From Aurantimonas marina (GTDB lineage Bacteria > Pseudomonadota > Alphaproteobacteria > Rhizobiales > Rhizobiaceae), in NCBI RefSeq assembly GCF_017183135.1, contig NZ_JADDXW010000005.1:62001-126000 (forward strand): a stretch of DNA of 64,000 nucleotides, given 5' to 3'. The notes beneath the pieces were generated by a model, which saw only the letters and a list, made by a program, of their open reading frames with translations, was not told the DNA's origin and did no database searches. The first letter of the stretch is position 1. The number at the start of each line of letters is the position of its first letter. Below, piece by piece: positions 7,381 to 16,119 of this stretch. The translations under genes and the position numbers were made by a program.

Positions 7381-8229
7381 CTACCCCTTCCGCCTTGCCA
7401 GAAACGCCAGGCGCTCGAACAGGTGCACGTCCTGCTCGTTCTTGAGCAGCGCGCCGGCGAGCTTCGGCAGAGCGCTGGTCGGGCTCTCGCGCAGATCCTT
7501 GGGTTCGATGTCCTCGGCGACGAGCAGGCGAATCCAGTCCAGCGCCTCCGAGGTCGACGGCCGTTTCTTGACGCCCGGCTGCTCGCGCAGCTCGTAGAAC
7601 TGGGTCAACGCGGCGCGCACCAGCTCCTTCTTAATGCCGGGATGATGCACCTCGACGATCTTCGCCAGCGTCTCGGGATCGGGGAACTGGATGTAATGGA
7701 AGAAGCAGCGGCGCAGGAACGCGTCCGGCAACTCCTTTTCGTTGTTCGAGGTCACCACGACGATAGGCCGGTGCCTGGCCCTGACCGTCTCGTCGGTCTC
7801 GTAGACATCGAACTCCATCCTGTCGAGCTCCTGCAGGAGATCGTTCGGGAACTCGATGTCGGCCTTGTCGATCTCGTCGATCAACAGGACGACGCGCTCG
7901 TCGGAGGCGAAGGCCTCCCACAGCTTGCCGCGGCGGATATAGTTGCGGATATCGTTGACCTTCTCGTCGCCGAGCTGGCTGTCGCGCAGCCGCGAGACGG
8001 CGTCATATTCGTAAAGCCCCTGCGCCGCGCGCGTGGTGGACTTCACCGTCCACTGGATCAGCCTGAGCCCCAGCGCCTCGGCGATCTGGAAGGCGAGTTC
8101 CGTCTTGCCGGTGCCCGGCTCGCCCTTGACCAGCAATGGACGTTCGAGGGTGATCGCGGCGTTGACCGCGATCATCAGATCCTTGCCGGCCACATAGGCG
8201 TCGGTTCCGGTAAAGCGCATGCGTGTCAT
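7381..8229 (-). CDS. MoxR-type AAA+ ATPase
   Basis: 282 residues. Walker A is GEPGTGKTE, Walker B is VVLLIDEIDKAD, and sensor I with the arginine finger region reads VVVTSNNEKELPDAFLRRC. MoxR ATPases act as chaperones with VWA proteins; the partner here is probably the CoxE-type protein at 3192-4382. ATG 8229 has GGAAC at a suitable distance; ATG 8220 is also possible. The open frame extends to 8505, but that sequence is not family-like and overlaps the divergent MFS promoter region. Confidence 0.85.
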   Translation of the reverse strand: MTRMRFTGTDAYVAGKDLMIAVNAAITLERPLLVKGEPGTGKTELAFQIAEALGLRLIQWTVKSTTRAAQGLYEYDAVSRLRDSQLGDEKVNDIRNYIRRGKLWEAFASDERVVLLIDEIDKADIEFPNDLLQELDRMEFDVYETDETVRARHRPIVVVTSNNEKELPDAFLRRCFFHYIQFPDPETLAKIVEVHHPGIKKELVRAALTQFYELREQPGVKKRPSTSEALDWIRLLVAEDIEPKDLRESPTSALPKLAGALLKNEQDVHLFERLAFLARRKG

Positions 8230-8234
8230 CCTGT

Positions 8235-8261
8235 GTTCCGTTGCTCGGAACCATAAGGTTC
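8235..8261. promoter_or_regulatory. Interleaved inverted repeats between moxR and MFS gene
   Basis: GTTCC-N7-GGAAC (8235-8251) overlaps GAACC-ATAA-GGTTC (8248-8261), giving three half-sites in the divergent intergenic region. This is the kind of array a dimeric repressor could bind. It starts only 5 bases before the moxR ATG, so it may act mainly on the divergent transporter gene. Its function is inferred. Confidence 0.35.
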
Positions 8262-8398
8262 GGCGAGGCGGTGGCAAGCGGGGGGAAGGGTGCTTTGGCG
8301 CCACGTCCCGCCGGCCGGGCTTATCGAGCCGCTGCTCTGCCCTATGTTGCGGCTGCGAAGTGCCGGCCCGCGTGATGCTCCAGGAGAATTCACCGTCC

Positions 8399-9601
8399 AT
8401 GACCCAACCGAGCTTTGCCGCGCAATCTGGCGCCACTGGTGAGGGCGCTCTCGGCACCGTCCTGACTGTGTTGTTCGCGCTTGCCTGCGGCGCGCTCGCG
8501 GCCAATCTCTATTACGCCCAGCCGCTGGTCGCGCTGATCGGCGACGACACCGGCCTGTCGGCCGCGACCGAGAGCATGATCGTCACCGTCGCGCAGATTG
8601 GTTACGCGGTCGGCCTCGTCCTCTTGGTGCCGCTCGGCGACCTTATTGAGAACCGCAAGCTGATCCTCGTCACGATGGCGGCGAACGTCGTCAGCCTCGC
8701 CGGCCTCGCGCTGGCGCCGGGCCTGACGACACTGTTCGCCATGATGCTGGTCGTCGGCATCACCTCGACGGCGGCGCAAATGCTGGTGCCGCTCGCCGCC
8801 AATCTCGCGCCCGCCGCCGAGCGAGGCAAGGTCGTCGGCAACGTCATGAGCGGGCTTCTCGGCGGCATATTGCTGGCCCGGCCGGTCTCCAGTTTCCTCG
8901 CCGACTATGTCGGCTGGCGCGGCGTGTTCGGCCTGTCCGCGGGGCTCATCGCAGCGCTTGGTCTGGCTGGTCTGATCCTGTTGCCGCGCCGCGAGCCCCA
9001 CGGCGAACGGAGCTATGCCGTGCTGATCGGCTCGCTCGGCAGGCTGTTCGTCCGCCAGCCGGTGCTGCGCCGGCGCGGGATCTACCATGCCGCGATGTTC
9101 GGGGCGTTTTCACTATTCTGGACGGCCGCGCCGGTGATCCTTCTGCGCGCTCCCTACAATTTCACCCCGAGTGGCGTCGCGCTGTTCACGCTGGCCGGCG
9201 TCCTCGGCGTCTTCGCCGCACCGGTCGCCGGGCGGCTCGCCGATCGCGGCTACACCCGCGCCGGCACCATCGTAGCAATCGCAACTGTGATCGCTGCGTT
9301 CGTCGCGGCGCTGTTCGGCGGCGTATCGCTGGCCGCCCTGGTCGCCGCAGGCATCCTGATCGACCTCGGGGTGCAGGCCAATCTCGTCTTCGGCCAGCGC
9401 GAGATCTACCAGCTTGACGCGACCATCCGGAACCGGCTCAACGCCGTCTACATGACCACCTTCTTTCTCGGCGGGGCGATTGGATCTGCACTATCGAGCC
9501 CGGTGCTCGAAGCCTTCGGCTGGGTGGGCGTCTGCATTATCGGCATCGCCATGCCGACTGCGGCGCTGATTTATTTCCTCTTGGCCGACGAGACGGGCTG
9601 A
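8399..9601 (+). CDS. MFS transporter
   Basis: 400 residues with about 12 hydrophobic segments. The cytoplasmic loop after helix 2 reads LVPLGDLIENRKLILVTM, the MFS signature (GD-x3-RK). The sequence LACGALAANLYYAQPLVALI is typical of a subgroup of DHA1-like efflux transporters annotated as multidrug or sugar exporters; the substrate is unknown. The ATG at 8399 follows CAGGAGAA; an in-frame ATG at 8375 is an alternative. The 3' end overlaps the convergent hexapeptide transferase gene by 31 bp. Confidence 0.85.
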   Translation: MTQPSFAAQSGATGEGALGTVLTVLFALACGALAANLYYAQPLVALIGDDTGLSAATESMIVTVAQIGYAVGLVLLVPLGDLIENRKLILVTMAANVVSLAGLALAPGLTTLFAMMLVVGITSTAAQMLVPLAANLAPAAERGKVVGNVMSGLLGGILLARPVSSFLADYVGWRGVFGLSAGLIAALGLAGLILLPRREPHGERSYAVLIGSLGRLFVRQPVLRRRGIYHAAMFGAFSLFWTAAPVILLRAPYNFTPSGVALFTLAGVLGVFAAPVAGRLADRGYTRAGTIVAIATVIAAFVAALFGGVSLAALVAAGILIDLGVQANLVFGQREIYQLDATIRNRLNAVYMTTFFLGGAIGSALSSPVLEAFGWVGVCIIGIAMPTAALIYFLLADETG

Positions 9602-10308
9602 GCGGCGATGTCGGCCGTTTCCCACTTGTCGAGGAAAGCTTCGATCGGCAGCGCCTGCATGTCGGGGATCGCCGCAAACAGCACCTCCGGCAACCAGTCC
9701 CACCAGGCCAGACGCCGGAGCCGCTCGACGCTCTCTGGCGGAAACCGTTCGCGCAGTAGCCGTGCCGGTACGCCCGCGACAATGGCATAGGACTCGACAT
9801 TCTTGGTCACAACAGCATTGGCGCCGACCACCGCGCCGTCGCCGATCTGGACGCCGGGCATGATCACCGCGCCATGACCGACCCAGACATCGTGGCCGAT
9901 CGTCACGCGCTTTGCCCTGCGGTGTTCGCGCCAGTCGGCGTCGATCGGCAGAAAGCGGAAATATTCGTTCGGCCTGTAGCTGATCTTGTGCGTTGTGGGG
10001 CGCTCCAGTGGGTGTTCGAGCGCGTTGATCCTGACATTCGCCGCGATCGAGCAGAATTTGCCGAGATCGGTGTAGATCGCCTCGCCGCCGCGCTCGAAAT
10101 AGGAAAAATCGCCGACCGAGACGTCCCGCAGGAGCACTCGCTGGCCGATCTCGACGAAACGCCCGAGGCGCGTTTCCTTCAGTTCCGCCGACGGGTGAAT
10201 GCGCGGTTCGGACGACCGCAGGCGCAAATCGTCGTCCCGGTCATCGGCGTGGTCATCCGTTGCGGCGCTTGTCGGAAGGCTCGGCTCTTGTGGATCGTCG
10301 GTCATCAT
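9571..10308 (-). CDS. Hexapeptide-repeat acetyltransferase of the phosphonate-metabolism type
   Basis: 245 residues. After a disordered acidic N-terminus (1-45) comes a left-handed beta-helix with hexapeptide repeats (VTIGHDVWVGHGAVIMPG, VQIGDGAVVGANAVVTKNV) and the catalytic-type His. The downstream pattern YAIVAGVPARLLRERFPPE then WWDW resembles CatB/xenobiotic acetyltransferases, specifically the hexapeptide subfamily that accompanies C-P lyase genes. No phn gene is adjacent here, but phnN and phnM lie at the far right of the window. Its 3' end overlaps the convergent MFS gene by 31 bp. Start is at adjacent ATGs 10308/10305. Confidence 0.75.
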   Translation of the reverse strand: MMTDDPQEPSLPTSAATDDHADDRDDDLRLRSSEPRIHPSAELKETRLGRFVEIGQRVLLRDVSVGDFSYFERGGEAIYTDLGKFCSIAANVRINALEHPLERPTTHKISYRPNEYFRFLPIDADWREHRRAKRVTIGHDVWVGHGAVIMPGVQIGDGAVVGANAVVTKNVESYAIVAGVPARLLRERFPPESVERLRRLAWWDWLPEVLFAAIPDMQALPIEAFLDKWETADIAAQPVSSAKRK

Positions 10309-10481
10309 CCGCCCATAACCTGCAACATGGCGGTGGTACAGGGCAGCCGGAAATCGGCCGCCTCGCCGCGAAGGTAAGGCGAACCACGAATGTTTTGATT
10401 TTGCAGCGGCCGCGCCACCTGCCATGCTGCCCTCCGGTGGCGAAGGGTCAACTGTCGCACCAGCGATCTTGGGAGGATCCG

Positions 10482-11837
10482 ATGGCTGAGAATGGTTGTT
10501 GCGGGCCGGGCTATGCATCGCCGAAGGAGGCAATGCAGGCCGAGCGGGAGAAGCTGCTTTACACGGTGGCGCTTTATGTCGGGACGGGCGTGGAGAAGCC
10601 GGATTATCTGGCGACGGTGGATGTCGACCCGGATAGCCCGACCTATTCCAGCGTCGTCGCGCGAACCGAAATGCCGGGGATCGGCGACGAGCTGCACCAT
10701 TCGGGCTGGAACGCCTGCTCGTCCTGTCATGACGATGCGTCGAAATCCCGGCGCTATCTGCTAATGCCCGGCGTGCGCACCTCGAACATCAATGTGATCG
10801 ACACGGCCGATCCGACGAATCCGAAGCTGCACACGGTTGTATCCGGCGACGAGATCAAGGCGAAGACCGGTTTGTCGGCGCCGCACACGGTCCATTGCCT
10901 CGGCTCGGATATCATCATTTCCATGCTCGGCGACGCCGAGGGCAACGGCCCCGGCGGCTTTCTGCATCTCGACGAGAATTTCAACATCGTCGGCCGCTGG
11001 GAGAACGAGCTCAACGGCATGAAGTACAATTACGACTTCTGGTACCAGCCGCGCCACAACATGATGGTGAGCTCGGAATGGGCCGCGCCGAACACCTTCA
11101 TGCCGGGCTTCGAACTGGAGGATGTGGCCGCCGGAAAATATGGTCAGTCGGTGCATTTCTGGGACTTCAAGGCAAAGGCGGTCGCGAAATCCGTCGATCT
11201 TGGCGCCGAGGGCATGATTCCGCTGGAGGTCCGAGGGCTGCACGATCCCGAATCCCATCACGGTTATTTCGCCGCGACATTGTCCTCCAACGTCTTCCAC
11301 TGGTGGAAGGATGACAATGGCGAACCCCAGCTGGAGAAGGTGATCGACATCCCGACCATCGATGTCGCGGGCTTCCCGGTGCCGATGCCGAGCCTGATCA
11401 CCGACATCCTGATCTCGATGGACGACCGTTACATCTATTTCGCCAACTGGCTGCACGGCGATCTCAGGCAGTACGACATCACCGACCGCTCGAACCCGAA
11501 ACTGACCGGTCAGGTCTGGCTCGGCGGCATGCTCGGCAAGGCGTCGGAGGTGAACGGCGTTGCGGTGCAGGGTGCCCCGCAGATGATCCAGCTGTCGCTG
11601 GACGGCAAGCGGCTCTACGTCACGACATCATTGTTTTCGACCTGGGACAACCAGTTCTATCCGGGCATGAAGGACAAGGGCGCGCAGATGTTCATGGTCG
11701 ACTGCGACACCGAGAACGGCGGTATGAGCATCAATTCCGACTTCCTGGTCGATTTCGGCAAGGAGCCAAACGGTCCCTCGCGCTGCCACGAGATGCGCTA
11801 TCCGGGCGGCGATGTGACCAGCGACATCTGGATGTGA
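10482..11837 (+). CDS. mtoX: Methanethiol oxidase (SELENBP1/SBP56 family)
   Basis: 451 residues strikingly like animal selenium-binding protein 1 along its whole length: CGPGYASPKEAM at the N-terminus, ELHHSGWNACSSC (C79, C82) at the position of the selenium-binding Cys, YDFWYQPRHNMMVSSEWAAP, FANWLHGDLRQYDI and HEMRYPGGDVTSDIWM at the end. The family oxidises methanethiol to formaldehyde, sulfide and hydrogen peroxide using copper. Unlike the described Hyphomicrobium MtoX, I see no signal peptide, so it looks cytosolic. The ATG at 10482 follows GGGAGGA. A ferredoxin and a SCO1/SenC gene follow, matching the known mtoX-SCO1 linkage. Confidence 0.9.
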   Translation: MAENGCCGPGYASPKEAMQAEREKLLYTVALYVGTGVEKPDYLATVDVDPDSPTYSSVVARTEMPGIGDELHHSGWNACSSCHDDASKSRRYLLMPGVRTSNINVIDTADPTNPKLHTVVSGDEIKAKTGLSAPHTVHCLGSDIIISMLGDAEGNGPGGFLHLDENFNIVGRWENELNGMKYNYDFWYQPRHNMMVSSEWAAPNTFMPGFELEDVAAGKYGQSVHFWDFKAKAVAKSVDLGAEGMIPLEVRGLHDPESHHGYFAATLSSNVFHWWKDDNGEPQLEKVIDIPTIDVAGFPVPMPSLITDILISMDDRYIYFANWLHGDLRQYDITDRSNPKLTGQVWLGGMLGKASEVNGVAVQGAPQMIQLSLDGKRLYVTTSLFSTWDNQFYPGMKDKGAQMFMVDCDTENGGMSINSDFLVDFGKEPNGPSRCHEMRYPGGDVTSDIWM

Positions 11838-11877
11838 GTCGGGTGGGCGGTCGGTCCCTCGACGGACGGTACGGACA

Positions 11878-12228
11878 GTGAAATCCCACCGGGTTACGCT
11901 GGTGAATCGGAACGGCCGCGTCCTGGATGTTGGTGAGGACCAGCCGATCCTCGACGCCGCAGAGGCGGCCGGGCTCGTCCTGCCGGTCGCCTGCCGTTAT
12001 GGCGGGTGCATCACCTGCGCCGGGCGACTGATCTCGGGCAAGGTGCGCCAGCCGAAGGGGACGGCGCTGAACCGCCGGCAGAGCGCCGCCAGCTATATCC
12101 TGCTTTGCATTGCGCGGCCCCGCTCCGATTGCGCCATCGCCGTCGGCGTCGAGAGCCATGATGACCTTTATCGAAACCCCTTCGCCGACTCCCCGGCGTC
12201 GGGCAAGGGATCGCGAGGACGGCCATAG
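11878..12228 (+). CDS. [2Fe-2S] plant-type ferredoxin
   Basis: 116 residues with cysteines C39, C44, C47 and C77 in the pattern CRYGGCITC...LLC (CX4CX2CX29C), which binds a plant-type [2Fe-2S] cluster. It is a small soluble electron carrier. GTG start at 11878, 40 bases after the methanethiol oxidase stop. The position between mtoX and SCO1 suggests co-expression, though a ferredoxin is not a known requirement of methanethiol oxidase. The C-terminal 25 residues are unstructured and family-atypical. Confidence 0.85.
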   Translation: MKSHRVTLVNRNGRVLDVGEDQPILDAAEAAGLVLPVACRYGGCITCAGRLISGKVRQPKGTALNRRQSAASYILLCIARPRSDCAIAVGVESHDDLYRNPFADSPASGKGSRGRP

Positions 12229-12332
12229 GGTCTCGCATCCGGCGGGGCGGCTATGCTATTCGCATCCCGATACCAATCGGATGCGCGGGAGAGGCGGGCC
12301 GGGTCTTAAACACACCCGTGCACGATGATGAC

Positions 12333-12926
12333 ATGAACGGACTTTCGTTGTTTCGAGCCGGTCTTTGGGCCGTCGTCGCGCTACTTGCAGGCGCAGTCGC
12401 GGCGCTGATATTGTTTTACGCTCCGGTCGGCCCGGTCAGCGGCGAGGGACCCTTCGGGACGCCCTTTGCGCTCGTCGATCAGAACGGCTCGGCGATCACC
12501 GAGGCCGATCTGAATGGGACGCCCTCCGCAGTGTTCTTCGGCTTCACCCATTGCCCGGAGGTCTGTCCGACGACGCTTTACGAGCTTGCCGGTCATCAGA
12601 AGCGGCTGAAGCAGGAGGGCAAAGACCTGCAGGTCGTCTTCGTCACCGTCGATCCGGAACGCGATACGCCCGAAATCCTCAAGGATTATGTCAGCGCCGT
12701 CGGTGCAGACATCACCGCGATCACCGGTGCGCCGGACAAGATCGCGACGATGCTGAGGGGCTGGGGCGTCTATGCGGCGAAGGTGGGCGAGGAGCCCGAT
12801 TATTCCATGGACCATACGGCAACGACATTCCTTTTGGACGCCGATGGCGCGCTGGCCGGCACGCTAGCATACGGCGAAAATTCCGACACTGCGCGCGCCA
12901 AGCTGGATCGGCTTGTCGGGCTTTGA
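12333..12926 (+). CDS. SCO1/SenC family copper chaperone
   Basis: 197 residues. A single N-terminal membrane anchor (about 9-30) is followed by a thioredoxin-like domain facing the periplasm. The copper ligands are visible as C74 and C78 in THCPEVCP and H161 in DYSMDHTATTF. The family delivers copper or reduces disulfides for cuproenzymes, classically CuA of cytochrome oxidase. No oxidase gene is nearby; linkage to mtoX, a copper enzyme, suggests that partner. ATG 12333 is chosen; an in-frame GTG at 12318 is the alternative. Confidence 0.85.
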   Translation: MNGLSLFRAGLWAVVALLAGAVAALILFYAPVGPVSGEGPFGTPFALVDQNGSAITEADLNGTPSAVFFGFTHCPEVCPTTLYELAGHQKRLKQEGKDLQVVFVTVDPERDTPEILKDYVSAVGADITAITGAPDKIATMLRGWGVYAAKVGEEPDYSMDHTATTFLLDADGALAGTLAYGENSDTARAKLDRLVGL

Positions 12927-13049
12927 CGCGACCTCTTAAACGCGCCGTGCGAAATCGGACACGGGACCTGCGACTAGCGATCGCTGCGCCCATTCCCTTC
13001 TTGCCTCTCCGGTCTAATTGGGCGGCGTCGCTCGCAAGGATAATCGCAT

Positions 13050-14951
13050 ATGGATGATCTCGCCGCCCAGATCGCTCTCATTGGTGCCGCGGGCATCGCT
13101 TCGCAGTGGCTTGCCTGGCGCCTGCAGATTCCGGCGATCGTGCTCTTGCTCGCAGTCGGTCTCGTCTTCGGCCCGTTCACCGGCTTCATGAATCCACGCG
13201 CGGATTTCGGCGACCTCTACACGCCATTGGTGTCAACAGCCGTCGCAATCGTGCTGTTCGAGGGTGGGCTGACGCTGAATTTTCGCGAGATTCGCGAGAC
13301 ATCGACAGCGGTACGGCGCATCGTCATCGTGTCCGGCCCACTCGTCTGGCTGATGACGGCGCTCGCCGCCCATTATATCGGTAATCTGTCCTGGCCGACG
13401 GCGATCATCCTCGGCGCAGTGCTGGTGGTCACCGGGCCGACGGTGATCATGCCGCTTTTGCGCCACGCCAAACTGAAGACCCGGCCGGCGTCGATCCTCA
13501 GATGGGAGGCGATCGTCAACGACCCGCTCGGCGCGTTGTTCGCGGTCATCTCCTTTGAAACATTCCTCGTGCTCACAGGGGCGCACGAGGCCGAGAACCT
13601 GATCCTCAACGTGATCCTGGCGATCATCGTCGCGGTTCCAGGCGGTATCGCGGTGGGGCGCGCACTCAGCTGGCTGTTCAGCCGCGGCCACGCTCCCGAA
13701 TATCTGAAAGCGCCGATCCTCTTCGCCGCCGTCGTTGCGATGAATTCCATCACCAATCTGGTACTCGAGGAGGCTGGGCTGCTCACTGTGACCGTGATGG
13801 GTATCACCATGGCCAATGCCCGGATCGCCAGCATTACCGAACTCCGGCGGTTCAAGGAGACGATCACCACGCTACTCGTTTCGGGCCTGTTCATTGTACT
13901 GACCGCCTCGCTGCAGATGGACGTGATCCGCAGCCTCGAATGGCGGGTTGTCGGCTTTCTGGCTGTCGTATTGTTCCTGGTGCGGCCATTGGCCGTCTTC
14001 GTGGCGACGATTGGCGCGGGCCTGAACTGGAAGGAACGGTTGCTTGTCGGTTGGATCGCACCGCGCGGTATCGTCGCGGTTGCGGTTGCCGGCCTATTCG
14101 GCGCGACGCTTGCGCGCATTGGGGTGACCGATGGCGACCGCATGATCGCCTATACGTTCGCCCTGGTCGCCGCGACGATCGTCCTGCACGGCTTTTCGCT
14201 CGGGCCGCTGGCCCGACTTCTCGATCTCAGATCGGCGGATCGGCCGGGCGTCCTCTTCGTCGGCGCGTCGCGGTTCACCATCGCCTTCGCCCGCCGGCTC
14301 AAGGCGCAGGAGGTTCCTGTTCTCATCGCCGACGGCAATTGGTCGCGCGCATCCGAAGCGCGGCTGGCCGAAGTCGAGGTTTGGTATGGCGAGATCCTGT
14401 CGGAACAGGCTCACCATTCCCTCAATCTCTCGCGCTTCGACCATATGGTGGCGGCGACCGATAACGACGCCTACAATGCATTGATCTGTACGGATTTCGC
14501 GCCGGAGATCGGCCGTTCCGACGTGTTCCAGATCGGCGATCTCGGCGCTTCCGATCGCCAGTCGATGAACTTCACCATCGGCGGCTTGCCGCTGTTCAAG
14601 CCCGGCAAGACATATGCCCAGTTGCGTGATCTTGTCGTCGACGGCTGGACGTTCCAGGCAACGCGGCTAACCGAGGAATTCGGCTACGAGCGCTTCGTCG
14701 AGACGCGGCCGGCGGAAACCCACGTGCTGTTGTGGATCAAGCCCTCAGAAAGTCTCGTCTTCGCCGCGTCCGAAGGATCGGGCGAGCCGGACGAAGGCGA
14801 CACCATCATTTCCTTCGGCCCGCCGCGACCGGAGCGCGAGCAGGATAAGATCGTGAAGGCGACAACGACCGAACGCGAGGCCCGCGCCGAAAAGGCGCGC
14901 AAGACCACCGAAGCAGCGTCCGCCAACGTCAACGCCGCGACCGCCGGCTGA
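13050..14951 (+). CDS. NhaP-type cation:proton antiporter with TrkA-N domain
   Basis: 633 residues. Residues 1-390 hold about 12 membrane helices of the CPA1 family, with VLFEGGLTLNF and EAIVNDPLGAL (the acidic ion-binding ND motif). Residues about 395-510 form a Rossmann-like TrkA-N domain (FVGASRFTIAFARRL, then VAATDNDAYNALIC), a regulatory nucleotide-binding module. The last 60 residues are charged and Ala/Lys/Glu rich. It exchanges Na+ or K+ for protons. The stop overlaps the ATG of prmA (TGATGG), so they are translationally coupled. Confidence 0.85.
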   Translation: MDDLAAQIALIGAAGIASQWLAWRLQIPAIVLLLAVGLVFGPFTGFMNPRADFGDLYTPLVSTAVAIVLFEGGLTLNFREIRETSTAVRRIVIVSGPLVWLMTALAAHYIGNLSWPTAIILGAVLVVTGPTVIMPLLRHAKLKTRPASILRWEAIVNDPLGALFAVISFETFLVLTGAHEAENLILNVILAIIVAVPGGIAVGRALSWLFSRGHAPEYLKAPILFAAVVAMNSITNLVLEEAGLLTVTVMGITMANARIASITELRRFKETITTLLVSGLFIVLTASLQMDVIRSLEWRVVGFLAVVLFLVRPLAVFVATIGAGLNWKERLLVGWIAPRGIVAVAVAGLFGATLARIGVTDGDRMIAYTFALVAATIVLHGFSLGPLARLLDLRSADRPGVLFVGASRFTIAFARRLKAQEVPVLIADGNWSRASEARLAEVEVWYGEILSEQAHHSLNLSRFDHMVAATDNDAYNALICTDFAPEIGRSDVFQIGDLGASDRQSMNFTIGGLPLFKPGKTYAQLRDLVVDGWTFQATRLTEEFGYERFVETRPAETHVLLWIKPSESLVFAASEGSGEPDEGDTIISFGPPRPEREQDKIVKATTTEREARAEKARKTTEAASANVNAATAG

Positions 14952-15823
14952 TGGCCCAGTCGCGCTATTTCCTGCGGGCTGGCAAGGCCGAGGCTGAAGC
15001 CGTCTATGAGGCCCTTGACACAGCCTTCGAAGAACATGGCTCGCCGGTGGCAATCAGCGAAATCAACGAGACGAGGGGGCTCTTCGAGGTCTCGGCCTAT
15101 TTCGACACCGAGGACGCGGACGCCTGGGAAAGCATCTTCGCGGATGCGGTCGGACCGGAGCTAGCCGGTCGAATCGAGCGCGAGGAGCTTCCCGATAAGG
15201 ATTGGATGGCTGATGTTCTCAAAACATTGAAGCCGGTGCGCGCCGGCCGCTTCCTTGTTCATGGTGCCCATGATCGCGAAAAGATCGCCGCCAACGACCT
15301 GTCCATCGAGATCGAGGCCGGGCAAGCCTTCGGCACCGGGCATCATGGCACGACGGCTGGCTGTCTGACGATGATCGGGCAGATTGCCGCGCGGCGCCGT
15401 CCACGCAACGCGCTCGACCTCGGCACGGGAAGCGCGGTGCTCGCGATCGGCCTGGCCAAACTCGCCCGCGTACCGGTGCTCGCGACCGACATCGACCCGG
15501 TGGCCGTGCGTGTCGCCAAGGCCAATGTCATTGCCAATGGCGTCGCCCCCTTCGTCACCAGCGCCACCGCCGTCGGCTTCGCGGGGCCCGCGATCCGCGC
15601 GCGCGCGCCGTTCGATCTGATCGTCGCGAACATTCTCGCCGGGCCGCTGATGAAGCTGGCGCCGCAATTCACGCGGCATCTGGCGCGGCACGGCGACATC
15701 GTCCTGTCGGGCATTCTGGTCAGCCAGCGGGACGCGGTTCTTTCGGCTTTTCGCGCGCAAGGGCTATTCCACCGATGCACATTGGTGAGGGGCGATTGGG
15801 TGACGCTGCATCTGGTCCGGTGA
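14951..15823 (+). CDS. prmA: Ribosomal protein L11 methyltransferase
   Basis: 290 residues. N-terminal L11-recognition domain, then a SAM-dependent methyltransferase domain: motif FGTGHHGTTAGCL before the SAM site, motif I LDLGTGSAVLAIGLAKL, acidic motif II ATDIDPVAV, and the VANILAGPL motif that replaces NPPF in PrmA. It trimethylates L11 of the large ribosomal subunit. Starts one base before the end of the antiporter gene. Length and motifs match the family. Confidence 0.9.
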   Translation: MAQSRYFLRAGKAEAEAVYEALDTAFEEHGSPVAISEINETRGLFEVSAYFDTEDADAWESIFADAVGPELAGRIEREELPDKDWMADVLKTLKPVRAGRFLVHGAHDREKIAANDLSIEIEAGQAFGTGHHGTTAGCLTMIGQIAARRRPRNALDLGTGSAVLAIGLAKLARVPVLATDIDPVAVRVAKANVIANGVAPFVTSATAVGFAGPAIRARAPFDLIVANILAGPLMKLAPQFTRHLARHGDIVLSGILVSQRDAVLSAFRAQGLFHRCTLVRGDWVTLHLVR

Positions 15824-15846
15824 GGGGCGAAAGCGGCCTCAAGACA

Positions 15847-15885
15847 CGAAAACGCCGGCGCGCGGTGACCGCCGCCGACGTTTCG
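15847..15885. terminator. Imperfect bidirectional hairpin between prmA and small convergent gene
   Basis: CGAAAACGCCGGCG (15847-15860) pairs with CGCCGACGTTTCG (15873-15885) with one mismatch and one bulge, loop of 12 bases. Each strand ends in a short T run. It sits between the stops of two convergent genes. Confidence 0.5.
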
Positions 15886-15909
15886 ATGCTGCGTGGAAAT
15901 GCCGCTGGA

Positions 15910-16119
15910 TCAGCGACGCTCGGGCGTGCGTCCCTCGAACAGCGACTCTCGCCCGGCCAGTTCAAGGCCATCGCGTCCGAGAAACGCCATGCGGTCTTCG
16001 ATGTAGCGTCGGGCCTCACGCTCGCGCGCTTCGATCATGCGGTCCAGCATGCTGCGCATGAAGCCTTTGGAGCGGCCGGTGCCGCGGTGGGACAATTCAG
16101 TGTAGGTCGTCGTGGCCAT
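15910..16119 (-). CDS. Small basic hypothetical protein
   Basis: 69 residues: MATTTYTELSHRGTGRSKGF, then an amphipathic helix (MRSMLDRMIEAREREARRYIE) and a short charged tail. It has no membrane segment or catalytic motif. It is rich in Arg and Glu and looks like a small helical, possibly nucleic-acid or membrane-surface associated protein. It converges on prmA and ends near a hairpin. The start ATG 16119 has GGAGAT at proper spacing, which supports it being a real gene. Confidence 0.6.
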   Translation of the reverse strand: MATTTYTELSHRGTGRSKGFMRSMLDRMIEAREREARRYIEDRMAFLGRDGLELAGRESLFEGRTPERR

